Shown one piece after another: positions 25,925 to 33,651 of a stretch of 64,000 nucleotides of DNA. Under the pieces are notes generated by a model. That model did not search any database. It was not told where the DNA came from and worked only from the letters and a program-made list of their open reading frames with translations. A program made the position numbers and the translations under genes. Numbering within the stretch: the stretch's first letter is position 1; each line of letters starts with the position of its first letter. The stretch comes from an uncultured Lachnospiraceae bacterium (lineage in GTDB: Bacteria > Bacillota > Clostridia > Lachnospirales > Lachnospiraceae), in NCBI GenBank assembly GCA_910578115.1, contig CAJTPO010000010.1, positions 1-64,000 of the forward strand, in the 5' to 3' direction.

Positions 25925-27703
25925 TTAGTTTATCAGATAGTTGTGAGCAGGTGCGGGGGCGGGCAGGACCATTTTCCGGTAAGGAATAAAAGGCAGATCG
26001 ATATCGATCTGGGCTCCGGCCCCTGGGCGGTTTTGGAAGGAAAAGACGGGATCATCAAAAGCATACCTCGCCCGCAGCAGCACGTTGGTGATGCCGATAT
26101 GGTAATCCTCCACGGCCAGATAATTTTCTATGTCATGCAGTTCAGCCAGTATTTTATCGGAAAATCCCTTGCCGGAATCCCAGATGCTGATGATGAGACG
26201 CTTCTCATCATCCTGCAGATAATGGGAAATCTCGATATGTATTTCCAAAAGCTGTCCCATGACGACTTCATACTTAATGGTATTCTCCACAAAGTTCAGG
26301 ATCAGAAGCGGGATCGCACTGGCCTGCTGGAGACCGTCCGGGCAGTTCAGTGACAGAGACAGGCAGCCGGGATAACGGATTCCCGACAGTTCCACGTAAT
26401 TGCGTACCACATCCAACTCTTCCCCGAGGGTGACAGTCTGTCCGGAGGAAAGGGTATAGCGGAGGTGCTGGCTTAAATCCCGCAGCATCTTTCTGGCCAG
26501 TTCAGGATGGTCGGTCTCGGTGAGCTGATAGGCCGTATTCAGGCAGTTGATCAGAAAGTGCGGGGTGATCTGCTGTTTGAGAAACTGGGCTTCCAGTTTC
26601 TGTCTCTGCAGTTTCCTCTCATACACATCGATCTTTAGATCTTTGATCTGTGTGACCATATCATTGAAGGCGGTAGTCATATTCTGGAATTCGTCCAGCT
26701 GTCCGCCGGCCGTTATATGGGTCTCCAGATCGCCGGTGCGTAAGTGTTTGATACCGGTGATCAGGTCTGCAACAGGTTTTAAGATCCACCGGTTGAGGAG
26801 ATGCACAAGCATGCCCCAGATGATCAGGAAGCTGAAACCGACGATCAGCAGTGCGGTATAGAGTGAGGTGCTGGCGCTGTTTATGTCGGTGTAGGGAACG
26901 AGCAGTGTGAGATAGGAATCTCCGCTGTTCAGTCTGCGGGATACGGCGAACATTTTCTCGCCGTCAATCTGTTCGCAGGCATAGGGAGCTCCCTTCTGCT
27001 GCCGGGGCGGCGTGATAGTGAGCAGCGGCTGGCCGCTGCGGTACAGATGACCGTTCGTATCGGAAAATACGAGCCGGGAGTTGTTCTCCTTACCGGTCAT
27101 GGAATCAAGCAGCGTGTCCAGGCTGACCCAGGCGCCCGTATAGGCATTATCGATGTAGAGGATGCGAAGCAGATAGTAGGAATCTCCTGACTGAAACAGT
27201 GTCCAGGAGAAAAAGTCCGGATTTTCCTGCGAGATGGCATCCAGGACGGCCTGCCGGAATGACAGGGTATCTTTCGGATTGCTGGTGGTGACCAGCTGCT
27301 CACTGGCGGGCAGGTAGCAGAAAAATCCGTTTGCAGTATAGATGTTCATGGCATTTCTGAAATCTGTCTGCAGCTGATGCAGTGCCCCGAACCAGGTGGT
27401 GGTGTTGTACGGTGTATTTTTCAGCGTGAAAAGCGTCGTATTATCAAGCGCCATCGTATAAAGCCAGGTCTCTGTGCGCTCCAGGGTATTGTCCAGATGC
27501 TCCTGGTATAAGATCAACATGTCTTCTGTGTTGCGGTAAACATTTTTGCGCAGCAAAGAAAAGGCGGAAAAGTTGTTGTAGGCGACAAGTGTGCTGAAAA
27601 AGAAGATCAGCAGCATCAGCAGCAGAAGGATGCGGAATCGAAGGGAATGCGGATGCAGATGAGCCTGTATATTGGAAGATAAATGGGAGCGTAGGGATTT
27701 CAT
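25925..27703 (-). CDS. Sensor histidine kinase (YesM-like)
   Basis: 592 residues. A membrane helix lies near residues 21-45, an extracytoplasmic sensor runs to about 285, then a second helix and a HAMP region. The His_kinase box is KQQITPHFLINCLNTAYQL. The ATPase region has LILNFVENTIKYEV and SIWDSGKGF. Start at 27703: the in-frame ATG four codons upstream (27715) is part of the Shine-Dalgarno ATGGAGG. Upstream bases TTTCGGTATGGAGG and an ACAAATTTGT palindrome look like a reduced form of the leader element. Confidence 0.92.
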   Translation of the reverse strand: MKSLRSHLSSNIQAHLHPHSLRFRILLLLMLLIFFFSTLVAYNNFSAFSLLRKNVYRNTEDMLILYQEHLDNTLERTETWLYTMALDNTTLFTLKNTPYNTTTWFGALHQLQTDFRNAMNIYTANGFFCYLPASEQLVTTSNPKDTLSFRQAVLDAISQENPDFFSWTLFQSGDSYYLLRILYIDNAYTGAWVSLDTLLDSMTGKENNSRLVFSDTNGHLYRSGQPLLTITPPRQQKGAPYACEQIDGEKMFAVSRRLNSGDSYLTLLVPYTDINSASTSLYTALLIVGFSFLIIWGMLVHLLNRWILKPVADLITGIKHLRTGDLETHITAGGQLDEFQNMTTAFNDMVTQIKDLKIDVYERKLQRQKLEAQFLKQQITPHFLINCLNTAYQLTETDHPELARKMLRDLSQHLRYTLSSGQTVTLGEELDVVRNYVELSGIRYPGCLSLSLNCPDGLQQASAIPLLILNFVENTIKYEVVMGQLLEIHIEISHYLQDDEKRLIISIWDSGKGFSDKILAELHDIENYLAVEDYHIGITNVLLRARYAFDDPVFSFQNRPGAGAQIDIDLPFIPYRKMVLPAPAPAHNYLIN

Positions 27704-27772
27704 GCTTTCCTCCATACCGAAACGTCACAAATTTGTCGAGTACTGTTGTAAAGGGTGTAAGGTTTCTTATTT

Positions 27773-27801
27773 ATTATACTAGAAAGAAAAGTGGCAGTAA
27801 A
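27773..27801 (-). promoter_or_regulatory. Promoter for the YesM/YesN-like pair
   Basis: On the minus strand TTTACT (27801-27796), 17-base spacer, TATAAT (27778-27773). This lies about 70 bases before the kinase start. Confidence 0.55.
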
Positions 27802-27836
27802 GACGGGAAGCCAACGACTTTCTTTTTCGGAAGTAG

Positions 27837-27849
27837 TTTGCTATACTGT
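27837..27849 (+). promoter_or_regulatory. Extended -10 promoter element before the second OmpR-type regulator
   Basis: TTTGCTATACTGT contains an extended -10 (TGCTATACT). The identical 13 bases occur at 38692-38704 upstream of exporter B. No good -35 is visible, as expected for extended -10 promoters. Confidence 0.45.
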
Positions 27850-27853
27850 TAGC

Positions 27854-27956
27854 TATAGTAAACGACATAACAAATTTCTGTTGCCGGCTCTTGCAGGAGC
27901 CATATACGGAAGCGCCTGCAAGGCCGAAAACGAAATTTCTAATGTCGTTAACTATA
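27854..27956. repeat. Imperfect palindromic element 1 (about 103 bp)
   Basis: The arms start TATAGTAAACGACAT and end ATGTCGTTAACTATA. Complementarity continues inward through AAATTTC/GAAATTT and the GGC..TTGCAGG/CCTGCAAGGCC region to a short loop near 27901-27910. It lies between a promoter and the regulator start at 27984. It shares the block CGCC-tgcaa-GGCCGAAAACGAA with the element at 35342-35470. Confidence 0.65.
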
Positions 27957-27983
27957 AGAAATGGTTATGACGGAGAGTTGATC

Positions 27984-28697
27984 ATGGAACGGATATTAGT
28001 GGTAGAAGATGACCTGGCATTGAGCACGGGACTTTGTTTTGAGCTGGACGCAGCCGGGTATGTGACGCAGGCGGCTTATAACTGCCGGAAGGCCGAATAT
28101 CTTGTGGAGCAGGAGAACTTTTCTCTGGCGCTTCTGGATGTCAATCTGCCGGACGGGAACGGCTTTGCACTGTGCGGGAAGATCAAGAGTCTGCATCCGG
28201 AACTGCCGGTGATCTTTCTGACGGCCAATGATCTGGAAGAGGATATGCTGAATGGGTATGACCTGGGGGCGGAAGATTATGTGACCAAGCCTTTCAGTAT
28301 GCCGATCCTGCTGAAAAAAGTGGAAGTCGCCCTGCGCCGCGGCGCTGCAGCCGGCGGAACAGGAACAGCGGCAGGGAAAACTGCAGAGGGAACGTGTTAC
28401 CGGGATGATTTCCTGCAGCTGGACTTCGAGGCGCTGACTGCCGTGCGGGGCGGGGAGAAGCTGTCGATCACGCCCAACGAATATAAGCTGCTTCGGCTGC
28501 TTGTGGCCAATGCCGGCAATGTGGTCACCAGACGGCTTCTGCTGGAGAAGCTGTGGGACTGCGACGGGAATTTCATCGACGACCATACGCTGACGGTGAC
28601 GATGAACAGGCTGCGGGCGAAGATTGAAGATGAGCAGCACGGGTACATCAAGACGGTGCGCGGGATGGGATATATCTGGGAATCTCTAAACAGGTAA
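27984..28697 (+). CDS. OmpR-family response regulator (second pair)
   Basis: 237 residues: receiver domain with VVEDD and phospho-acceptor Asp52 in LALLDVNLPDGNGF, Lys in DYVTKPFSM, then a winged helix (ITPNEYKLLRLLV, VTMNRLRAKIED). Start at 27984 (MERILVV) preceded by GGAGAG. Longer frames reach back into a palindromic element and are not credible. A kinase gene follows. No ABC exporter is adjacent, so its target may be exporter B at 38902, whose promoter shares a 13-base -10 region (inference). Confidence 0.92.
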   Translation: MERILVVEDDLALSTGLCFELDAAGYVTQAAYNCRKAEYLVEQENFSLALLDVNLPDGNGFALCGKIKSLHPELPVIFLTANDLEEDMLNGYDLGAEDYVTKPFSMPILLKKVEVALRRGAAAGGTGTAAGKTAEGTCYRDDFLQLDFEALTAVRGGEKLSITPNEYKLLRLLVANAGNVVTRRLLLEKLWDCDGNFIDDHTLTVTMNRLRAKIEDEQHGYIKTVRGMGYIWESLNR

Positions 28698-28737
28698 TGT
28701 CGGTCAGGTCGTTAACGATAGAATTGGAGACGGAGAA

Positions 28738-29760
28738 ATGGGACAGAGAGCGGACAGTGTAATGCGATGGTGTGTGTTGGCGGCGGCAGCGGTCATGTTT
28801 GGATGTTTCCTGTATGTGGTGTGGATCTGGGTGCCGCAGGCGGATATCCGCGTCGCGCTGCTGGGGCTTTGCGGGGGTCTGTGCCTGACCGGGTTTCTGT
28901 GGAGCCTTTGGCAGAGGCGGCAGCTGTGCAGATTCGCGGACGAGCTGTGCCGGACGCTGGATGATCTGATCGCGGAACGAAAGCCCCAGGATTATTTTCC
29001 CTATGAAGACACGCTGACAGCCAAGATCCAGGGCAAACTTATGCAGTATTATGACCTGATGAGTGAGGGCCGCAGACAGAGCAGGCAGGATAAGCAAATC
29101 ATTCAGGAGCTGGTGTCGGACATCTCCCATCAGGTCAAGACGCCGATGGCCAATCTGCAGATGTTCATGGGGATTCTGCAGTCCCATGATTTAAGTGCCG
29201 GGAAGCGCAGGGAGTTCATGGACACGATGTCCGGTCAGATCAACAAGCTGGACTTTCTGCTGCAGTCGCTGATCAAGATGTCGCGGTTGGAGACAGGAAC
29301 GTTTGCCCTGCATATAGAGCGCACAAGCCTGTATGACACGATCGCGCAGGCGCTGAATGCGGTCTGGGCCAGGGCAGAGGTGAAGCAGATTCAGCTGTCG
29401 GTGGAATGCGACAACAGCATCACGGCCAGGCATGATGCCAGGTGGACGGCGGAGGCGCTGGGCAATGTTCTGGACAACGCGGTCAAGTACACGCCGGCAG
29501 GCGGCAGTATCAGGATCAGCGTCCGTCCATGGCAGTTCTATACCCGTGTGGATATTACGGATACCGGTATGGGCATTCCGGAAGAGCAGTGCAATCAGGT
29601 GTTCAAGCGATTCTGGCGCAGCGAGGCCGCAGCGGCGCAGGAGGGGGTCGGACTGGGGCTGTATCTGGCGCAGGAGATCATTACCAGGCAGAGAGGATAT
29701 ATCAGCGTAAAGTCCGTAGCAGGTGAGGGAACCACGTTTTCGGTATATCTGCTGACGTGA
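28738..29760 (+). CDS. Sensor histidine kinase (BceS-like, two N-terminal helices)
   Basis: 340 residues. Two hydrophobic helices (about 11-31 and 38-58) are joined by a loop of only a few residues, so there is no outside sensor domain. HisKA has His131 in VSDISHQVKTPMAN. The ATPase part shows DNAVKYTPAGGS, DTGMGIPEE and GVGLGLYLAQEI. This architecture is that of intramembrane-sensing kinases linked to peptide-resistance exporters. GGAG lies upstream of the ATG. Confidence 0.92.
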   Translation: MGQRADSVMRWCVLAAAAVMFGCFLYVVWIWVPQADIRVALLGLCGGLCLTGFLWSLWQRRQLCRFADELCRTLDDLIAERKPQDYFPYEDTLTAKIQGKLMQYYDLMSEGRRQSRQDKQIIQELVSDISHQVKTPMANLQMFMGILQSHDLSAGKRREFMDTMSGQINKLDFLLQSLIKMSRLETGTFALHIERTSLYDTIAQALNAVWARAEVKQIQLSVECDNSITARHDARWTAEALGNVLDNAVKYTPAGGSIRISVRPWQFYTRVDITDTGMGIPEEQCNQVFKRFWRSEAAAAQEGVGLGLYLAQEIITRQRGYISVKSVAGEGTTFSVYLLT

Positions 29761-29776
29761 TCTTCGCATTGGAAAC

Positions 29777-30370
29777 TTACCTGATCATTGTTAACATAGC
29801 TGCAATGTCTTCGGTTGCCATGGTTACTTTTGACTTTTCGATCAGGATATTTCCTCCGGTCATGATATAGGACGGCATTACCCGTATCCCCTTGTAGTAG
29901 ATTTCGCTGTTTCGCAGCTTATAGGTGGAAACGGCGGGAATGGCATTTTTCCCGGTTGCCTTTTTGGCGATCAGGTTAAAGGCTTTCCTGGCGACGTCGC
30001 CCATCAGCATGATCACCTTTATATTGGGGAACAAAGAAAGTTCTGCTTCCAGATAAGGCAGACTTTTATCAATACTGCTTCTGTCAATGGCATATTCTGT
30101 CTTCGGTGTTTTAACGGCATTTGTGATATAGATCCCCATCTGCAATATGTCCTGCATAGAAGTAACCTCGGCTCCGGCCCCCTGGAAAAGGGGAATCGTT
30201 GTCTTCAGATAATCGGCTTCAGGGATTCCATAGAAATCCTGTAAAGGGTCAGCGGGGACCACTTCATTTATCATAAACGCTTTGATCGTAAGCGGGTCAA
30301 GATCAATGTTGTTCAGATGCATATTGCCTGCTGGGCCGACTTTCGTTTCAAGTTCTTTTTTGATGTTCAT
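29777..30370 (-). CDS. Uracil-DNA glycosylase-superfamily-like protein
   Basis: 197 residues, soluble. The pattern IKAFMINEVVP...DFYG, then GIYITNAVKTPKTEY, then LELFPNI-like VIMLMGDVARKAF and a late SYIMTGGN resembles UDG-superfamily proteins of Clostridia, but the catalytic motifs are not classical, so repair activity is unproven. Start 30370 (MNIKKELE) has AAAGGAG upstream; the longer frame to 30532 lacks a site. The DNA here is more AT-rich than its neighbours. Confidence 0.6.
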   Translation of the reverse strand: MNIKKELETKVGPAGNMHLNNIDLDPLTIKAFMINEVVPADPLQDFYGIPEADYLKTTIPLFQGAGAEVTSMQDILQMGIYITNAVKTPKTEYAIDRSSIDKSLPYLEAELSLFPNIKVIMLMGDVARKAFNLIAKKATGKNAIPAVSTYKLRNSEIYYKGIRVMPSYIMTGGNILIEKSKVTMATEDIAAMLTMIR

Positions 30371-30660
30371 ATTTGATTGCTCCTTTATGATAATTTGCGA
30401 CAGATTCGTGTCCGGCAGATGATACGAAATGCAGGACAGTCTGCTTTTCCTTAATGTATCGTGTTCATGATTTGAGTATACCATAATAACCATGACAATG
30501 TCTGTCAGGATTTTTCGCCGTATTTCTTTCAAAAGTCATATGTCAGCTGTTGCAGGTCGGAAGCAGTCAGTACAGAGCAAAGGGAAATTGAGGGAATTTT
30601 ATTGGAATTATATGCGGTTTATAGTAAAATAACAGTATTCACAAACTCGTTTAATGCGAT

Positions 30661-30709
30661 GTCTCAACATAGTTGAGACAAAAGCAGCGCAGAAATGGAG
30701 AAAATCATG
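30661..30709 (+). promoter_or_regulatory. Short leader with hairpin, shared with exporter B permease
   Basis: TGTCTCAAC-AT-AGTTGAGACA forms a perfect hairpin at about 30660-30680. It is followed by AAAAGCAGCGCAGAAATGGAG and the start codon. Bases 30680-30709 match 39629-39658 at 29 of 30 positions. Confidence 0.6.
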
Positions 30710-31093
30710 AAAAATTATACACAGGTTTATGTAAAAAACAGTATTGAAGCAGCAGAATTGTATTGTAAAGCTTTTGGGGCTGAAATAACGAGAGAGTTTA
30801 TGAATGAAACGAATACAGCGTATGAACACTGTGAACTGTCTGTGAATGGAGAGGGATTTCTAGCGTTGGCGGAAGCGTCAAATCCTTGTGATATTGAGGT
30901 AGTACACAGGAACAAATGGGAAACTATGACATTTAATGTATTTGAAATGGGCAGCGAAGACGCCGTTCGAAATGCATTTCGCATTTTGAGTGATGGTGGA
31001 GTGATCATTGAGTCAATCCATGAACTTCCATGGAGTAAATGCTGTGCGACTATTATTGACAAATATGGTGTTTGCTGGTGGATTTCAATCTGA
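30707..31093 (+). CDS. VOC/PhnB-family (glyoxalase-like) protein
   Basis: 128 residues. Features of the PhnB-type VOC fold: TQVYVKNSIEAAELYCKAFGAE at the N-terminus, a central HCELSVNGEGFLALAE strand, and the end FGVCWWISI-like pattern (KYGVCWWISI). The start at 30707 uses the GGAG just upstream; an in-frame ATG at 30695 overlaps that site. The metal ligands of active glyoxalases are not obvious. AT-rich compared with the surrounding sugar genes. Function unknown. Confidence 0.75.
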   Translation: MKNYTQVYVKNSIEAAELYCKAFGAEITREFMNETNTAYEHCELSVNGEGFLALAEASNPCDIEVVHRNKWETMTFNVFEMGSEDAVRNAFRILSDGGVIIESIHELPWSKCCATIIDKYGVCWWISI

Positions 31094-31103
31094 CAACTTT
31101 ACA

Positions 31104-31184
31104 GTGCTGCGGATCATTATTTTCGCAGCGGTGTTCGGGAAGCTGATCGTGGACGGTATTGCGGCCGGCGGTGTCAGGGCGTAA
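31104..31184 (+). pseudogene. Remnant of a carbohydrate ABC permease C-terminus
   Basis: In frame from 31104 to the TAA at 31182-31184 it reads VLRIIIFAAVFGKLIVDG followed by IAAGGVRA. This resembles the C-terminal end of LplC-like permeases in this window (KGITLGGVKG, KGIVIGGVKG). The rest of that gene is missing; the VOC gene stops ten bases before the remnant. Ahead of a GH172 gene, the original transporter may have been lost. Confidence 0.45.
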
Positions 31185-31228
31185 CGGGAAGCACATCTGG
31201 CAGACAGATGGAGGAAGGAGGAGTTTGT

Positions 31229-32335
31229 ATGTTTCAAAGTTTTATGGGTGGCCTGGGAGCACTGCCTCTGGCCAGACACGGAAAGAGCAGATCGATCAAC
31301 TGTGAGAATCCTCACGGGGAGAAGGGAAAGGGCGGCATGGCCGCAAGCAGCCTGGGGCCGTCAAGGAAGGGGGCGCCCTGTATTCAGGGGCTGGCGCCCG
31401 GGAGTGTGACGACGCTGGCGCAGATCGAGGGGGCCGGCATCATCCAGCATATCTGGATGACGGTGACGGACAGAACGGACAAAGATTACTATGTGCTGCG
31501 GGATCTGGTGCTGCGGATGTATTGGGATGATGAGGAGACACCTTCTGTGGAAACGCCACTGGGAGACTTTTTCTGCTGTGGTTTCGGGCGGGGATGCATC
31601 GTCAATTCCATGCCGATCGTGGTGAATCCGGCCCGCGGCATGAACTGCTATTTTCCCATGCCTTTTCATAAAGGGGCGAGGATCACGCTGGAAAACCAGC
31701 ATGAGGTTGAGGTGCCGGCTTTTTTCTATCAGGTGGATTACCTGTTGACGGATGAGCTGCCGGAGGATATCTGCTATTTCCATGCCCAGTGGAGAAGGGA
31801 GCGGCTTACGGAGAAGCAGAGGGACTATACGATCCTCGATCAGGTCAGGGGCAGAGGCCATTATGTGGGAACTTATATGGCACTGACGGCGCTGGAGCGT
31901 TACTGGTGGGGAGAAGGGGAGATCAAATTCTACCTGGACGGGGACGACCGGTATCCTACCATCTGCGGGACGGGGACGGAGGACTATTTCGGCGGAGCCT
32001 GGAGTTTTGCCGGTCAGTGCGACGGCAGAACGGTGGAGAATACCTACTGTACGCCGTTTATGGGATACCCGTATTATTCCCATCATGATCTGAGTGTACA
32101 TAATTTCTATCACAATGACGATACACTGCCCCAGAGGGGGTTCTATCGCTGGCATATTATGGATCCGGTGCTGTTCGAGGAGGACCTGCGGGTGACGATC
32201 CAGCAGATCGGTACCTGCCATAAGGGGAATTTCGAGCGGCAGGACGATGTGGCGTCGGTGGCGTATTGGTATCAGTCGGAGCCGCACCATCCATTTGCTC
32301 CTTTGATGAAAAAGGAGGACAGATGGCCGCGTTAG
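31229..32335 (+). CDS. DUF2961 protein (glycoside hydrolase family 172-like)
   Basis: 368 residues, cytoplasmic. DUF2961 signatures: GAGIIQHIWMTV, LVLRMYWDDEETPSVETPLGDFFCCGFG, FHKGARITLENQ, and GDDRYPTICGTGTEDYFGGAW, which holds the catalytic-type acidic residues. GH172 members act on fructofuranosides or arabinofuranosides, so this one may process an arabinosyl or fructosyl unit (inference). Start 31229 has GGAGGAG upstream. An MFS transporter gene follows. Confidence 0.87.
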   Translation: MFQSFMGGLGALPLARHGKSRSINCENPHGEKGKGGMAASSLGPSRKGAPCIQGLAPGSVTTLAQIEGAGIIQHIWMTVTDRTDKDYYVLRDLVLRMYWDDEETPSVETPLGDFFCCGFGRGCIVNSMPIVVNPARGMNCYFPMPFHKGARITLENQHEVEVPAFFYQVDYLLTDELPEDICYFHAQWRRERLTEKQRDYTILDQVRGRGHYVGTYMALTALERYWWGEGEIKFYLDGDDRYPTICGTGTEDYFGGAWSFAGQCDGRTVENTYCTPFMGYPYYSHHDLSVHNFYHNDDTLPQRGFYRWHIMDPVLFEEDLRVTIQQIGTCHKGNFERQDDVASVAYWYQSEPHHPFAPLMKKEDRWPR

Positions 32336-32389
32336 GACGGGGCGGCAGGCGGCTTTGTCAGGAGCAGAAAGGATGGAGCATGAAGAAAC

Positions 32390-33643
32390 ATGAACAAAAG
32401 AAGTAGAAAGGGTTATTTTAATCATTGGTTTATCGTAGGCGGCGTGCTGGGCAGCAGCACCCTTATGATTCTGTTTTTGTGCAATACGGCGGGGATGTTC
32501 GTATCGCCTGTCATGGAGCAGTTCGGGTGGTCGAGGACACAGGCCACCTTTTATCTGACGCTGTTTAACTGGATCGCGGCGGCAATGCAGCCGCTTGTGG
32601 GCAGAATTTATGAGAAGTATGATATGCGCCTGATCCTGTCGGTGGTGGTCGCTGTTTTCTGCGGGGCGTATATCTGGAGCGGCACGTTCACGCATATATG
32701 GCAGTGGAATCTGTTCGGCGTGATCTATGGCGTGATGGCGGGTTTCTTTATGTATCTGCCGGGACCGGTGCTGTTCAACAGATGGTTTGTGCAAAAGATG
32801 TCTTTTGCCATGTCCATAGGCGGCATTGTGTCCGGTATCATCGGTTTTTTCCTGAATACAATGCTTGTCATGCAGATCAAGAATGCGGGCTGGGGAAAGG
32901 CGCGTATGGAACTGGGCGTGATCGCGTTTGCGGTATGTTTTGTGCTGACGGTGTTCGGGGTGAGAAATTCTCCGGAACAGATGGGGATGGAACCTTACGG
33001 AGACGGGGAGAAGCCGGAAGCCGGTACGCGGGAAGAAGAGGAAAGCGGGTTTGAATATGCGCAGGTATGGCGCAGCCCGGCTTTCTATGTGACGCTGTGC
33101 TATGGATTCATGGTCATTCTGTTGACGAGTTTTGCGCAGCAGATCTACAGCTATGCGGACGCTATGCCCATCGGTATGGAGAGTGCGGCAAAGGCCTTTT
33201 CCATTATGTCGGTGGCGATGCTTATTCTGAATCCTGCCATTGGATGGATGTATGACCGGTTTGGCGGGATCAAGGGCAATCTGGTCATCTGCCTGTTCTG
33301 TGCGTTGGGTACTTTTCTGCTGGTGCTGTGCGGCGGAAGCAGCAAGCCTCTTTTTTACATGGGAGTGGCCTGTTATAACCTGGTCATGTCGTCCATGACG
33401 CTGGGGATATGGGCGCTTGTGAAGTATGTGTTCGGCGCGAGGGCTTATGCGCAGATTCTGTCCAAAGTGTCGCTTGTGCTCCTGGTATCCGGCGGAGTGG
33501 CCAATATCCTGTATGCGCAGCTGTACGATATAACCGGAACCTATACCACCTTTCCGATCACGGCTTTTCTCTTAAGTGTGGCGGCGGTGGTAATGGTTCC
33601 GATGATCGCTGTTCTGGCAAACAGATCGAAAAAGAAAATGTAA
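32390..33643 (+). CDS. MFS transporter
   Basis: 417 residues, about 12 membrane helices in two halves. The pattern QFGWSRTQATFYLTLFNWIAAAMQPLVGRIYEKYD in helices 1-3 and MGMEPYGDGEKP in the central cytoplasmic loop fit the OxlT-like/MFS_1 group. It probably moves a sugar product or small acid. It stops eight bases from the convergent esterase gene with no visible terminator between. Confidence 0.85.
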   Translation: MNKRSRKGYFNHWFIVGGVLGSSTLMILFLCNTAGMFVSPVMEQFGWSRTQATFYLTLFNWIAAAMQPLVGRIYEKYDMRLILSVVVAVFCGAYIWSGTFTHIWQWNLFGVIYGVMAGFFMYLPGPVLFNRWFVQKMSFAMSIGGIVSGIIGFFLNTMLVMQIKNAGWGKARMELGVIAFAVCFVLTVFGVRNSPEQMGMEPYGDGEKPEAGTREEEESGFEYAQVWRSPAFYVTLCYGFMVILLTSFAQQIYSYADAMPIGMESAAKAFSIMSVAMLILNPAIGWMYDRFGGIKGNLVICLFCALGTFLLVLCGGSSKPLFYMGVACYNLVMSSMTLGIWALVKYVFGARAYAQILSKVSLVLLVSGGVANILYAQLYDITGTYTTFPITAFLLSVAAVVMVPMIAVLANRSKKKM

Positions 33644-33651
33644 AAAACTTT

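Noticed and set aside
31361..32794. Minus-strand frame of 477 codons spanning the GH172 and MFS genes
   Set aside because: Crosses two well-supported genes and has no domain or start site.
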